Positions 51,171 to 60,420 of a stretch of DNA of 64,000 bases are shown here, piece after piece; position 1 is the stretch's first letter, and every line of letters starts with the position of its first letter. Location: NCBI GenBank assembly GCA_965116345.1, contig OZ220680.1:3658001-3722000 (forward strand), written 5' to 3'. Origin of the DNA: VXYL01 sp965116345. GTDB taxonomy: Bacteria > Pseudomonadota > Gammaproteobacteria > Pseudomonadales > Azotimanducaceae. A program made the translations under genes and the position numbers. Below the pieces are notes generated by a model. That model saw only the letters and a program-made list of their open reading frames with translations. It ran no database searches and had not been told where the DNA came from.

Positions 51171-52828
51171 GCGGGGACCATCAGGTCCGGATAGTCCGAG
51201 AAGCGCGTCTCCTGGCGCGTGCGGATCTCGATCACCGCGACCTGTCCGTCCGCATTGGCGCGTTTGGCGTCTTCCAACGCGGGGCCGATGCCGGCGACGT
51301 CCTTGACATGGATGCCTTTCGCGCCAAGCGCTTGGGCGACACCGGCATAGTCGCCGGACTGGTTGCCGACACCGTACTTGGCCATCGCCACGGGCATCTT
51401 GGTGTCGTAGCCGCCCATCGTCAGGTTGTTGATGACCACGGTGGTGATGGGAATCTCGGCGCGGACCGCGGTCTCGATCTCCATGCCGGTGTGGCCGAAG
51501 GCGAGGTCGCCCATGAAATTCATGCAGAACTTGGACGGATCCGCCATCTTCGCGCCGATCACCAGCGGAATGCCGTAGCCCAGGTGGGTGGTCTTGCCCC
51601 AGCCGATGTAGCCGTGGGGCGCGTGGGCCTCGTAGAACGGCATGATCTGGTCGCGCGGATTGCCGGCGTCGTGGGTGAGCACGGTGTTGGCATGGTCGAC
51701 GTGCGCGTTGATCTCGTGGATGACCCGGTACGGGTTGATCGGGGTCTCGTCCGAGTTCAAGAGCGGCGCCCACTCGGCAAGCCACTCGGCCTTGGTGGCG
51801 GCGATGTCGGCTACCGCCGGCGTGTCCTCGGCGCGCCCGTCCTCGCCCAGTTCGGCTCTCGCTTCGTCGATCATGGCCTCCAGGGTGAGCTTGGCGTCGC
51901 CCACCAGGCCGAGGTCCACCGCGTAGTCCTTGTTGATGTCCTCCGCCGAGACCGTGGAGTGGATGAGGAACTTGCCCGCCGGAATGGGCAGGCCGAAGCC
52001 GGTGCGGGTCAGTCCCGAGCCGATGGCGAGGACGACGTCCGACGCACCGAGCCATTTGAACACCGCCTTCGGCGCCGTTCGGTTGGCCGACCCCAGCGCC
52101 AGCGGGTGGTCGTCGGGGAACGCGCTCTTGCCCTGCATGGTGGTGATCACCGGAATCTGCGTGAGTTCCGCAAACGACCGCAGTTCAGCGCAGGCGTCGG
52201 CGTAGAGGATGCCCTGGCCTGCCCAGATAACCGGCCGCTTGGCCTTTAGCAGGGCGGCGAGGGCGTCCTTGATGTCGTTGCGTGACGGCACCGACCGCAT
52301 CGTCGTCGATGGCTTGTACTGTTCGGCCGCGCCGGCAGGTGCTTCCTGGCCGAGCACGTCGCCGTGCATCTCCACCAGCACCGGACCGGGGCGTCCCTGG
52401 CGGGCGGTGTGGAAGGCGCGGCGAATCTGCGTGGCGGTGCGATCGATTCGATCGATGGACAGCGCGAGCTTGGTGACCGAGGCGTAGTTCTTGCGGGCCG
52501 AGAAGTTCGGCTCCACGTCGTAGCCGCCGAGGCCGGCCCCGCCGGGCAGGAAGACCATCGGCACCGCCTCGCCCCAGGCCTGGGCGATGCCGCCGAAGGA
52601 ATTCTCGACCCCAGGTCCCGACTGCGATGCGAATACGCCCGGTGGTGCACCCCGGGTCTGCCGGGCGTAGCCGTCGGCGGCGTTGATTCCGCCTCGTTCC
52701 TGGCGAAAAACCAGCGGTCGGATGCCCACGCGCGCCGCCGCCTCGATCAGCGGGTTGGCCGGAAAACAGGGCATCCAGCGAACACCCTCGGCCTTCATGC
52801 AATGTGCGATCAAATCGTAGCCGTTCAC
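51167..52828 (-). CDS. Thiamine-pyrophosphate-dependent enzyme (acetolactate synthase/decarboxylase-like)
   Basis: 553 residues with the three-domain layout of the family: an N-terminal PYR domain (MNGYDLIAHCMKAEGV, with the conserved Glu in VFRQERGGINAADGYAR), a central domain, and a C-terminal PP domain with the TPP/Mg motif starting GDLAFGHTGMEIETA and ending VVINN. It is more similar in pattern to generic thiamine-requiring proteins and oxalyl-CoA decarboxylase relatives than to IlvB, and no IlvN-like small subunit is adjacent. Substrate unknown. The neighbouring phosphotriesterase-like gene might be functionally linked. Confidence 0.82.
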   Translation of the reverse strand: MNGYDLIAHCMKAEGVRWMPCFPANPLIEAAARVGIRPLVFRQERGGINAADGYARQTRGAPPGVFASQSGPGVENSFGGIAQAWGEAVPMVFLPGGAGLGGYDVEPNFSARKNYASVTKLALSIDRIDRTATQIRRAFHTARQGRPGPVLVEMHGDVLGQEAPAGAAEQYKPSTTMRSVPSRNDIKDALAALLKAKRPVIWAGQGILYADACAELRSFAELTQIPVITTMQGKSAFPDDHPLALGSANRTAPKAVFKWLGASDVVLAIGSGLTRTGFGLPIPAGKFLIHSTVSAEDINKDYAVDLGLVGDAKLTLEAMIDEARAELGEDGRAEDTPAVADIAATKAEWLAEWAPLLNSDETPINPYRVIHEINAHVDHANTVLTHDAGNPRDQIMPFYEAHAPHGYIGWGKTTHLGYGIPLVIGAKMADPSKFCMNFMGDLAFGHTGMEIETAVRAEIPITTVVINNLTMGGYDTKMPVAMAKYGVGNQSGDYAGVAQALGAKGIHVKDVAGIGPALEDAKRANADGQVAVIEIRTRQETRFSDYPDLMVPA

Positions 52829-52900
52829 GGCTTCCCTCCCAGACGTTGCAGGAGGGCGAGCATATCACCCGAGACAGTCCTGATATGATGCGCCGCTTTC

Positions 52901-53167
52901 CTAGTGGTCGAACACACTTGTAATGATGCATCTGTGGTCGCCGGTGTGATCCTCGCAAGACGCGGTCGCGAAGTCGTACCGGGGTACGTCGAGCGGGCGC
53001 AACGCGGCGAGGGGCGCACCGGCGACCACCCGCAGGGCGCGTCCACAAGCGCCATCCGCGTTGTTGGCGCCTCTCGACGTAACCCCGCTATGCCTTCGAG
53101 GCGCCGCCTAGCGGCTGGACGTTTGTGGACGCGCAGATACATCATTACAAGTGTGTTCGACCACTAG
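52901..53167. repeat. 267-bp Y-shaped inverted-repeat element upstream of hisI
   Basis: Perfect 28-bp terminal inverted repeats (52901-52928 and 53140-53167), bounded by CTAG, are extended by 5 more pairs after one mismatch. Inside are two separate arms, each closed by a perfect helix: 52934-52946 with 53017-53029 (13 bp) and 53037-53048 with 53123-53134 (12 bp), with further hairpins nested within. The whole folds as a three-way junction. It has no ORF. It lies 12 bp upstream of hisI, so a transcript from a promoter such as TATGAT at about 52884 would contain it. Confidence 0.85.
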
Positions 53168-53179
53168 GGCGGTGATCCC

Positions 53180-53560
53180 ATGGACGGCCCCGATTTTTCA
53201 AAGACCGAACTGGTGCCCGCCATCGCCCAGGACGCGGACACCGGCGACGTGCTGATGCTCGCCTACATGAACGCGGATGCGTATGCGGAGACCCTGAGCA
53301 CCCAGCGGGTTTGCTACTACAGCCGCTCTCGCAGGCGGCTCTGGCGCAAGGGAGAGGAGAGCGGCAACGTGCAGCACCTCAAGCGGATCTACTACGACTG
53401 CGATGCGGACACGGTGCTGGTCCAAGTCGAGCAAGTAGGCGGTGCCGCGTGCCACGAAGGTTACCGGAGCTGCTTCTTCCGCGAGATCGACCCGCAAACG
53501 GGCGATGCCAAGGTGATCGCCGAACGCGTTTTCGATCCCGCCGACGTCTACAAGAAGTGA
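53180..53560 (+). CDS. hisI: Phosphoribosyl-AMP cyclohydrolase
   Basis: 126 residues from ATG 53180. VLMLAYMNADAYAETLSTQR, YYSRSRRRLWRKGEESGN and the metal-binding CDADTVLVQVEQ, then CHEGYRSCFFR, are those of the HisI cyclohydrolase domain. There is no HisE pyrophosphatase domain, so hisE must be separate. It opens the purine ring in histidine synthesis. hisG follows after 4 bp. The Y-shaped element occupies its leader region and is likely to affect its expression. Confidence 0.95.
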   Translation: MDGPDFSKTELVPAIAQDADTGDVLMLAYMNADAYAETLSTQRVCYYSRSRRRLWRKGEESGNVQHLKRIYYDCDADTVLVQVEQVGGAACHEGYRSCFFREIDPQTGDAKVIAERVFDPADVYKK

Positions 53561-53564
53561 CCCC

Positions 53565-54440
53565 ATGAGCAACGTCCTGAACCTCGGCATCCCCTCCGGG
53601 AGTCTGCAGCACGCCTGCGCGGAGCTGTTCGAACAGGCGGGCTACCGCATCTCGTTCCCGAGTCGGTCCTACTACCCGGAGATCGACGACCCGGAGATCG
53701 ACTGTCTCCTGGTCCGCGCGCAGGAGATGGCGCGCTACGTGGAGCAGGGCGTTCTCGATGCGGGCATCACGGGCCACGACTGGGTGCTGGAGACGGGTGC
53801 GGACGTCGAGGAACTTGGCGAGTTCGTATTCTCGAAAGTCAGCAGGAGACCAAGTCGTTGGGTGCTATGCGTACCGAACGACTCGCCGGTCCAGTCAGTG
53901 AAGGATCTCGAAGGCAAGCGCATCGCCACCGAGGTGGTCAACCTGACGCGTTCCTATCTTGCCCGCCACGGCGTCACCGCCAACGTGGAGTTCTCCTGGG
54001 GCGCCACCGAGGTCAAGCCGCCTCGCCTCGCCGACGCCATCGTGGAGATCACCGAGACCGGCAGTTCGCTGCGCGCCAACAACCTGCGCATCGTCGAGGA
54101 AGTGCTGACCAGCACCCCCCGACTCATCGCCAACCGGACCTCCTGCGCGGACACGTGGAAGAAGACCAAGCTCGACAACATCTCGCTGATGCTCGCCTCG
54201 TGCCTCGCCGCAGAAGGGCGCGTCGGGCTGATGATGAACGTCCGCAATGAGGATCTCGACGCGGTGTCGGCGATCCTGCCGGCGCTGCAGACCCCCACCA
54301 TCTCGCACCTGAGCGATCCCGACTGGGTCGCCATCAGCACGATCATCGACGAGGCGCAGGTGCGCATCATCGTGCCAGAACTGAAGAAGGCCGGTGCGAC
54401 GGGGATCGTGGAGTATCCGATCAACAAGGTGATCGACTGA
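53565..54440 (+). CDS. hisG: ATP phosphoribosyltransferase, long form
   Basis: 291 residues, the length of the long HisG with a C-terminal ACT-like regulatory domain. LGIPSGSLQHACAELFEQAGY near the start, VLDAGITGHDWVLETGADVEEL, and the PRPP loop VEITETGSSLRANNLRI are conserved; the C-terminal 80 residues end in VPELKKAGATGIVEYPINKV. It catalyses the first and regulated step of histidine synthesis, and the long form is inhibited by histidine without HisZ. It pairs with hisI. The next gene has a TATGAT sequence at 54464 that may be its own promoter. Confidence 0.94.
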   Translation: MSNVLNLGIPSGSLQHACAELFEQAGYRISFPSRSYYPEIDDPEIDCLLVRAQEMARYVEQGVLDAGITGHDWVLETGADVEELGEFVFSKVSRRPSRWVLCVPNDSPVQSVKDLEGKRIATEVVNLTRSYLARHGVTANVEFSWGATEVKPPRLADAIVEITETGSSLRANNLRIVEEVLTSTPRLIANRTSCADTWKKTKLDNISLMLASCLAAEGRVGLMMNVRNEDLDAVSAILPALQTPTISHLSDPDWVAISTIIDEAQVRIIVPELKKAGATGIVEYPINKVID

Positions 54441-54499
54441 CCGGGTGGTCGAATCACTAAAGGTATGATGCCCGGTTTCTTCGGCTAGAAGTCACGGGC

Positions 54500-57400
54500 A
54501 TGTTCCAACGAGTCCTCATCAGCAATCGCGGCGAGATCGCGATTCGTATTGCCAGGGCGGCGTCCTCCCTCGGAGTCGAGTCGGTCAGCGTGTACTCCCC
54601 GGTGGACGCGTTGTCCCTGCACACGCGCATCGCCACGGAGGCGGTTGAGATCGGCATCGACGGCAAGGCGACCCTCGGCTTGGCGGACGACCCGGTCGGG
54701 GCGTACCTCGATGCCGACAAGTTGGTCACCATTGCCAAGGAGCGGGGTTGCGACTGCGTTCATCCTGGCTACGGTTTCCTGGCGGAGAACGCGGCGTTTG
54801 CGAGGGCTTGTGCAGCGGCGGGTTTGACCTTCATTGGCCCGTCGGCGGAGGCGTTGTCCCTATTCGGCGACAAGGTCCAGGCCCGCGCCTTGGCCGTGAC
54901 GCTCGGGATTCCCGTGGTGCCGGGCAGTCTCGAAGCCTTGGAATCGGCTGATCGCGCCGCGACTGTCGCCGAGCAACTGGGCTACCCCGTCATGCTCAAG
55001 GCCGCGGGCGGTGGTGGTGGTCGGGGCATGCGCGAAGTCGGGAACGCACAGGCCATGGCCGGGTCCTTCGAGCGCTGCCGCGGCGAGGCCGCGGGCGCCT
55101 TCGGCAATGGCGCCCTGTTCGTCGAGAAACTGGTCGAGCGGCCACGTCACATCGAGGTGCAGATCCTCGCCGACGGCGAGGGCAATGTCGTGCATCTGCA
55201 TGAGCGCGACTGCTCGGTGCAGTTGCGCAATCAGAAAGTCGTCGAGACGGCACCGGCGCCGGGCCTCGACGACGCGCTTCGGCGGCGGATTCTCGCCGAT
55301 GCCATCAGGTTGATGCAGGCGGCGAACTACGTCAACGCCGGCACCGTCGAGTTCCTGGTGGCGCCGGAGACCGGCGAGCACTACTTCATCGAATGCAACC
55401 CGCGCATCCAGGTCGAGCACACCGTGACCGAGCAGGTGACCGGCGTTGATCTGGTCGAGACGCAGTTCCATGTCGCCGCGGGCGCAACCTTGGCATCCCT
55501 CGGCCTGGCCGACCAGCAGGCGGTCGGGGCGCCGCGCGGCTTCGCGGTGCAGGCCCGCGTGGTGGCCCGCGGTGCCGGCACGTTGAGCGCCTACAAGGAG
55601 CCCACCGGTCCCGGGGTTCGCGTCGACGGCAACGGCTACGTGGGCTACGCCCCGCCGCCGCAGTTCGATCCACTGCTGGCCAAGGTCGTGGCATCGAGTT
55701 CGTCGGCTGGTTCGTATGCCGCAGCCGTGGACCGTACCCGTCGAGCGTTGGACGAGTTCCACATCGGCGGGCTCGCCACGAACCTGGACCAGCTCAAGGC
55801 GATTCTCGCGCATCCCGCCGTCCGAGTCGGCGATGCGCGTACGACGCTGTTGGCCGACGAACCGGACCTGCTATCGCCCGCGGTGGACGGCAACGGCAAC
55901 GGGGCCCTGGCATTGCTGCAGCAGCAGGCGACGGTCATGGGCGTGTCCACGGTCTCCGGCGCGGGCGTCGCCCCGACCGCGGGCCCGGCCGTCGCCGCAC
56001 TCGATGTGGAAGAAGGGCAGGAGGCGGTGGCGTGTCCCATGGCGGGTTCCGTGCTGGAGTTCCGGGCCCGGGAAGGCGAGGTCGTCAAGGGGGGAGAGGC
56101 GCTGATCGTGATCAGCGCGATGAAGATGGAGTCCCAGGTCGCGGCGCCCTGCGACGGCACCGTGGCCGCGGTGCAGGCACTCGGCGCCGGCGACAGCGTC
56201 GAGGCCGGACAGGTGTTCGCGGTGATCGAACCCAAGGCCGGCGCCCAACGCATCCAAGCCGGGGGCGAAGACACCTGGGCACACCTTCTGAAGGATGTGT
56301 CCACCATGCGCTCCCTCGCCTCGGAACGCTTGGCCCCGGGATCGGACGATCCCGGGGTGGTCCGCCAGCGCAGCCGCGGCAAGCTGACCTGCCGGGAACG
56401 AATCAATCTCCTACTCGACGAAGGCACGTTCCGCGAGGTCGGCAGCGTCGCCGGGTTCGCGTCCTACGACGAGGACGGCAACATCACCGCGTTCACGCCC
56501 GCCAACCATGTCGGCGGTTGGGGCAGGATCGAAGGTCGCTCGGCGGTGGTCTGCGCCGACGACTTCACCTCCCGCGGCGGTCACGCCGACGGCGCCATCG
56601 GCGCCAAGAGCGGCTACCTGGACCGCCTCTCACTGGAGATGCGCACGCCCTCGGTCCGCCTGCTCGACGGCTCGTCGGGCGGCGGCAGCGTCGCGGCCAT
56701 GGTCCCGGCACAGAAGAAGGACGGCGAAAGCAAGGCGAAGGAAAGCCGCGGCGCGATCAAGGCGGGCCGGCCGCGGGTTGCGGGTGGTGGCGGATCGTAC
56801 CTGCCGGGGCATCTCGGCAGCGCGATGTACGCCGAGCAGCTGGCCACGGTACCCGTGGTCAACATGCTGCTCGGCAGCGTCGTCGGCATCGGTGCCGCGA
56901 AGGCGGTGCTCGGCCACTTCTCGGTGATGGTGCGGGACATCGCCCAGCTGTTCGTCGCCGGTCCGCCGGTGGTCGCTCACGCCATGGGCTACGACATCAC
57001 CAAGGAGGATCTCGGTGGCTGGCACATCCATTGCCGCAACGGCTCGGTGGACAACCTGGCCGACACCGAGGAGGAGGCCGCCGAGTTGACCCGGGGGTTC
57101 CTGTCCTATCTGCCGTCTTCGGTCTACGAGACGCCACCCGTGCTGCCACCGCGCACCGACGATCCCCCCGACCGACGCGAGGAGGAGTTGTTCACGCTCA
57201 TCCCGCGCAAGCGCACCACGACCTTCGACATCCGCAAGGCGATCCGGCTGATGGCCGACCGGGACTCCTTCTTCGAGGTCGGACCGCTGTGGGCCACCGA
57301 CCAGGTCACGGGATTCATCCGTATGAACGGGCACCCGATGGGCGTGCTCGCCTCCGACAGCCAGCACGCCAACGGCGGCGCACTCACTGCCGACGGTTGC

Positions 57401-57934
57401 AGCAAGCTCACCCGGCACCTGGATCTCTGCGATCTGTTCCACCTGCCGGTGCTGAACCTGGTGGACAACCCGGGATTCGCCGTGGGCCTCGAGCACGAGA
57501 TCACCGGCGCGATCCGCCGCGGCGGCGAGTGGATGGTGGCCTTCTCGCAGGTCACGGTGCCGATCTTCACCGTGGTCATGCGGCGCAGCTTCGGCGTCGC
57601 CGGCAACAACTACGCGACGCCACGGTCGAGGCCGTCGGTGCGCGTTGCGTGGCCGGCCGCCGATGTGGGCGGCATCCCCCCCGAAGGCGGTATCGAGGCG
57701 GCGTACAAGCGCCAGTTGGCCGAAGCCGACGACCCACGGGCGCTAAGGGACGAACTGATGGCCCGCATCGAGAGTGCCCGCGGACCCATCGGACCGCTGT
57801 CCCGGTTCCAGATGGAAGAGATGGTCGACCCCCGCGATACCCGCCGGCTAGTCTGCGAGTGGCTGGAGACCGCCTGGCGCCTGGTCACCATGCCGGAGCG
57901 CCTCAAACCCCGGTCGCTGCAGTTTCGCCCATAA
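54500..57934 (+). CDS. Single-chain acyl-CoA carboxylase (BC-BCCP-CT)
   Basis: 1144 residues joining all three functions of a biotin carboxylase. Residues 1-450: biotin carboxylase with NRGEIAIRIARAA, the ATP-grasp loop KAAGGGGGRGMR and FIECNPRIQVEHTVTEQVTG. Residues 505-578: biotin carrier with ISAMKMESQVAAP, biotin on Lys542. Residues 600-1144: carboxyltransferase with GSVAGFASYDEDG, LLGSVVGIGAAKAV and NLVDNPGFAVGLEHE. The order matches the single-chain long-chain acyl-CoA carboxylase known from mycobacteria. It carboxylates acyl-CoA; the exact substrate cannot be told. An intact C-terminus and no frameshift support a true fusion. Confidence 0.9.
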   Translation: MFQRVLISNRGEIAIRIARAASSLGVESVSVYSPVDALSLHTRIATEAVEIGIDGKATLGLADDPVGAYLDADKLVTIAKERGCDCVHPGYGFLAENAAFARACAAAGLTFIGPSAEALSLFGDKVQARALAVTLGIPVVPGSLEALESADRAATVAEQLGYPVMLKAAGGGGGRGMREVGNAQAMAGSFERCRGEAAGAFGNGALFVEKLVERPRHIEVQILADGEGNVVHLHERDCSVQLRNQKVVETAPAPGLDDALRRRILADAIRLMQAANYVNAGTVEFLVAPETGEHYFIECNPRIQVEHTVTEQVTGVDLVETQFHVAAGATLASLGLADQQAVGAPRGFAVQARVVARGAGTLSAYKEPTGPGVRVDGNGYVGYAPPPQFDPLLAKVVASSSSAGSYAAAVDRTRRALDEFHIGGLATNLDQLKAILAHPAVRVGDARTTLLADEPDLLSPAVDGNGNGALALLQQQATVMGVSTVSGAGVAPTAGPAVAALDVEEGQEAVACPMAGSVLEFRAREGEVVKGGEALIVISAMKMESQVAAPCDGTVAAVQALGAGDSVEAGQVFAVIEPKAGAQRIQAGGEDTWAHLLKDVSTMRSLASERLAPGSDDPGVVRQRSRGKLTCRERINLLLDEGTFREVGSVAGFASYDEDGNITAFTPANHVGGWGRIEGRSAVVCADDFTSRGGHADGAIGAKSGYLDRLSLEMRTPSVRLLDGSSGGGSVAAMVPAQKKDGESKAKESRGAIKAGRPRVAGGGGSYLPGHLGSAMYAEQLATVPVVNMLLGSVVGIGAAKAVLGHFSVMVRDIAQLFVAGPPVVAHAMGYDITKEDLGGWHIHCRNGSVDNLADTEEEAAELTRGFLSYLPSSVYETPPVLPPRTDDPPDRREEELFTLIPRKRTTTFDIRKAIRLMADRDSFFEVGPLWATDQVTGFIRMNGHPMGVLASDSQHANGGALTADGCSKLTRHLDLCDLFHLPVLNLVDNPGFAVGLEHEITGAIRRGGEWMVAFSQVTVPIFTVVMRRSFGVAGNNYATPRSRPSVRVAWPAADVGGIPPEGGIEAAYKRQLAEADDPRALRDELMARIESARGPIGPLSRFQMEEMVDPRDTRRLVCEWLETAWRLVTMPERLKPRSLQFRP

Positions 57935-58112
57935 CCGCCACCGCGCACTCCCGGACGCGTCCACATGTTTATGGTATAAAGCCGCCCGCTGCGGGGACGC
58001 TCCCGCGGCGAAAACGAGACGTCGTGCCGCTTGGTGTCGTTGCGGGTGGCCGCCTGATTGGCGGCGTATCAACGGCCGGGCACGGCGGATGCAATCAACC
58101 CGGAGACAAGTA

Positions 58113-58859
58113 ATGGCAACAATCGGCATGCGCGACATGCTGGCCGCAGGCGTGCACTTCGGCCATCAGACGCGCTTCTGGAACCCCAAGATGTCGCCGA
58201 ACATCTTCGGGTCCCGCAACAAGATCCACATCATCAACTTAGGGCAGACGGTTCCGGCGCTGGAAGCGGCGTTGACGGAAGCCCGCCGGCTCGGCGCGCG
58301 ACGCAACAAGATCCTCTTCGTCGGCACCAAACGGGCCGCGTCCAAGGTCATTCGCGAGCAGGCCGAACGGGTCGGGATGCCCTACATCGACCGGCGCTGG
58401 CTGGGCGGCACGCTGACCAACTACAAGACGATCCGCCAGTCGGTACGGCGACTGACCGACCTCGAGGCGGATGCCGAGGCGGGCAAGTTCGAATTGCTGA
58501 CCAAGAAGGAGGCGTTGCAGAAGCGTCGCCTCATGGACAAGCTGACGCTCAGCCTCGGTGGCATCAAGGAAATGGGTGGTCTGCCCGATGCATTGTTCGT
58601 CGTCGACGTGAATCACGAGCGCATCGCCGTGACGGAGGCGAACAAGCTGGGTATCCCGGTGATCGGCGTCGTCGACACCAACAGCGACCCGGAAGGCGTC
58701 GACTTCGTGATTCCCGGCAACGACGACGCGATCCGCGCGGTGCGGCTGTTCGTCACGGCGATCGCCGATGCCATTCTCGAGGGCAAGACCCGGGGTACGG
58801 GCGAGGTCGACGCCGAGGAATTCGTCGAGGTGGTGGAGGACGCGGCGGAGGAGTCATGA
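58113..58859 (+). CDS. rpsB: 30S ribosomal protein S2
   Basis: 248 residues from ATG 58113 (MATIGMRDMLAAGVHFGHQTRFWNPKM), with CGGAGACAA as ribosome binding site. ILFVGTKRAASKVIREQA, MPYIDRRWLGGTLTNYKTI and VVDTNSDPEGVDFVIPGNDD are S2 signatures. The 178 bp upstream hold a TATAAA-like element at about 57975 and GC-rich inverted repeats that may be the leader where S2 controls its own operon. The stop overlaps the tsf start. Confidence 0.97.
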   Translation: MATIGMRDMLAAGVHFGHQTRFWNPKMSPNIFGSRNKIHIINLGQTVPALEAALTEARRLGARRNKILFVGTKRAASKVIREQAERVGMPYIDRRWLGGTLTNYKTIRQSVRRLTDLEADAEAGKFELLTKKEALQKRRLMDKLTLSLGGIKEMGGLPDALFVVDVNHERIAVTEANKLGIPVIGVVDTNSDPEGVDFVIPGNDDAIRAVRLFVTAIADAILEGKTRGTGEVDAEEFVEVVEDAAEES

Positions 58860-59668
58860 ACACCGCGATGATCAAGGAGTTGCGCGAACGCACCGGCGTC
58901 GGCTTCGGCGACTGCAAGAAGGCCCTCGTGGAGGCCGACTGGGACATGGACCGCGCCGTGGAGGTGGTACGTCGCCAGAGCGGTGCCAAGGCGGCGAAGA
59001 AGGCGGACCGGACGGCATCCGAGGGTCTCCTGGGCCTTGCCGTGGGCGACGCCGGTGGTGCCGTGGTCGAGGTCAACGTGGAAACCGACTTCGCGGCCCG
59101 CAGTGCGCAGTTCGGCGCGTTCGTCGAGCGTGCCGTCGAACAGGCGCTGGTCACGGGCACGGATGGCTTGGCCCAGGTGCTGGAAGACGAACGCCAGACC
59201 CTGGTCCAGGAGATCGGCGAGAACGTAAGCGTGCGGCGGGCGGCGGCGCTGTCGGTGCCCGACGGCGTGGTCGCCGGCTATCTGCACCAGGATCGCAAGA
59301 AGGCTGCGCTGGTGGCCGTGAACGGTGGCGGGAACCACGACCACACGGACCTTGCCCGCGACATCGCGATGCATGTGACCGCGATGCGTCCCCTGGTCGT
59401 TTCCCCGGCCGACATGCCCGAGGACGTGATCGCCAAGGAGCGCGCCATCCTCATGGAGCAGGCGGCGGACAGCGGCAAACCGCCGCAGATCGTCGAACGC
59501 ATGGTCGAGGGCCGGGTGCGCAAGTTCCTCGCCGAGTCGAGCCTCACCGAGCAGGCTTTCGTCAAGGACACGTCGACCACCGTCGGCAAGCTCCTGAAGG
59601 CGGCCAACGCGACGTGTGCGGGCTTCGAACGCTTCGAGGTGGGCGAGGGGATCGACGGATCCGCATGA
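58856..59668 (+). CDS. tsf: Elongation factor Ts
   Basis: 270 residues from ATG 58856, overlapping rpsB (ATGA). MIKELRERTGVGFGDCKKAL and the nucleotide-exchange motif VEVNVETDFAARSAQF are typical. EF-Ts recharges EF-Tu with GTP. Slightly shorter than E. coli EF-Ts (283). The overlap, in place of the usual gap with an attenuator, suggests equal translation of S2 and Ts. Confidence 0.97.
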   Translation: MNTAMIKELRERTGVGFGDCKKALVEADWDMDRAVEVVRRQSGAKAAKKADRTASEGLLGLAVGDAGGAVVEVNVETDFAARSAQFGAFVERAVEQALVTGTDGLAQVLEDERQTLVQEIGENVSVRRAAALSVPDGVVAGYLHQDRKKAALVAVNGGGNHDHTDLARDIAMHVTAMRPLVVSPADMPEDVIAKERAILMEQAADSGKPPQIVERMVEGRVRKFLAESSLTEQAFVKDTSTTVGKLLKAANATCAGFERFEVGEGIDGSA

Positions 59669-59694
59669 TTCCCGCCGCGTCGTAAGCGAACCGA

Positions 59695-60420
59695 ATGAGC
59701 ATACGGCGCGTTCTGATCAAGTTGTCCGGCGAGGCGCTCGGCGGCACCAATGGTTCCGGGATCGACGCCCCGACCCTGGACCGCATCGCTCGGGAGGTCG
59801 TCGACGCCGCGAGCACCGGAATCGGCATCTCCGTCGTCGTCGGCGGCGGCAACCTGTTCCGCGGTGCCGATGCGCCCTTGGGTGCCGTGGGCCTTGCCCG
59901 CGTGACCGGGGATCACATGGGCATGCTGGCGACGCTCATCAACGCGCTGGCATTCCGCGACGTGCTCGAGGCCCGCGCCACGCCCGCCGTGGTGCTGTCG
60001 TCCCATGCCGTCGCGACGGTGGTCGACGGCTATTCGGCGCGCACGACCCTCGAACACCTTGACGCGGGGAAGGTTGTCATTCACGCCGGCGGCACGGGCA
60101 ATCCGCTGTTCACAACGGATACGGCTGCCTGTCTGCGCGGGATCGAGACCGGCGCGGACCTGGTGGTGAAGGCCACCAAGGTGGACGGTGTCTACAGCGC
60201 GGACCCGGATACCGACCCCGATGCCGTTCGGTTCGAGGAACTCACCTACATGGACGTCATCGAACGCCGACTCGGCGTGATGGACCTGACCGCGATCACC
60301 CTTTGCGAAGAGCATGGTCTGCCGGTGGTGATCCTCGACATCACCGATGCGGGCGCGTTGACGAAGGTTCTGCACGGTGCCAAGGTTGGCACCCGAATCT
60401 GGTCCGGACGAGAGTCGTGA
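59695..60420 (+). CDS. pyrH: UMP kinase
   Basis: 241 residues from ATG 59695. RRVLIKLSGEALGG, ISVVVGGGNLFRG, DHMGMLATLINALA and TGNPLFTTDTAACLRGIE are the conserved sites of the hexameric bacterial UMP kinase. It makes UDP and is regulated by GTP and UTP. The stop overlaps the frr GTG start (GTGA). Confidence 0.97.
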   Translation: MSIRRVLIKLSGEALGGTNGSGIDAPTLDRIAREVVDAASTGIGISVVVGGGNLFRGADAPLGAVGLARVTGDHMGMLATLINALAFRDVLEARATPAVVLSSHAVATVVDGYSARTTLEHLDAGKVVIHAGGTGNPLFTTDTAACLRGIETGADLVVKATKVDGVYSADPDTDPDAVRFEELTYMDVIERRLGVMDLTAITLCEEHGLPVVILDITDAGALTKVLHGAKVGTRIWSGRES

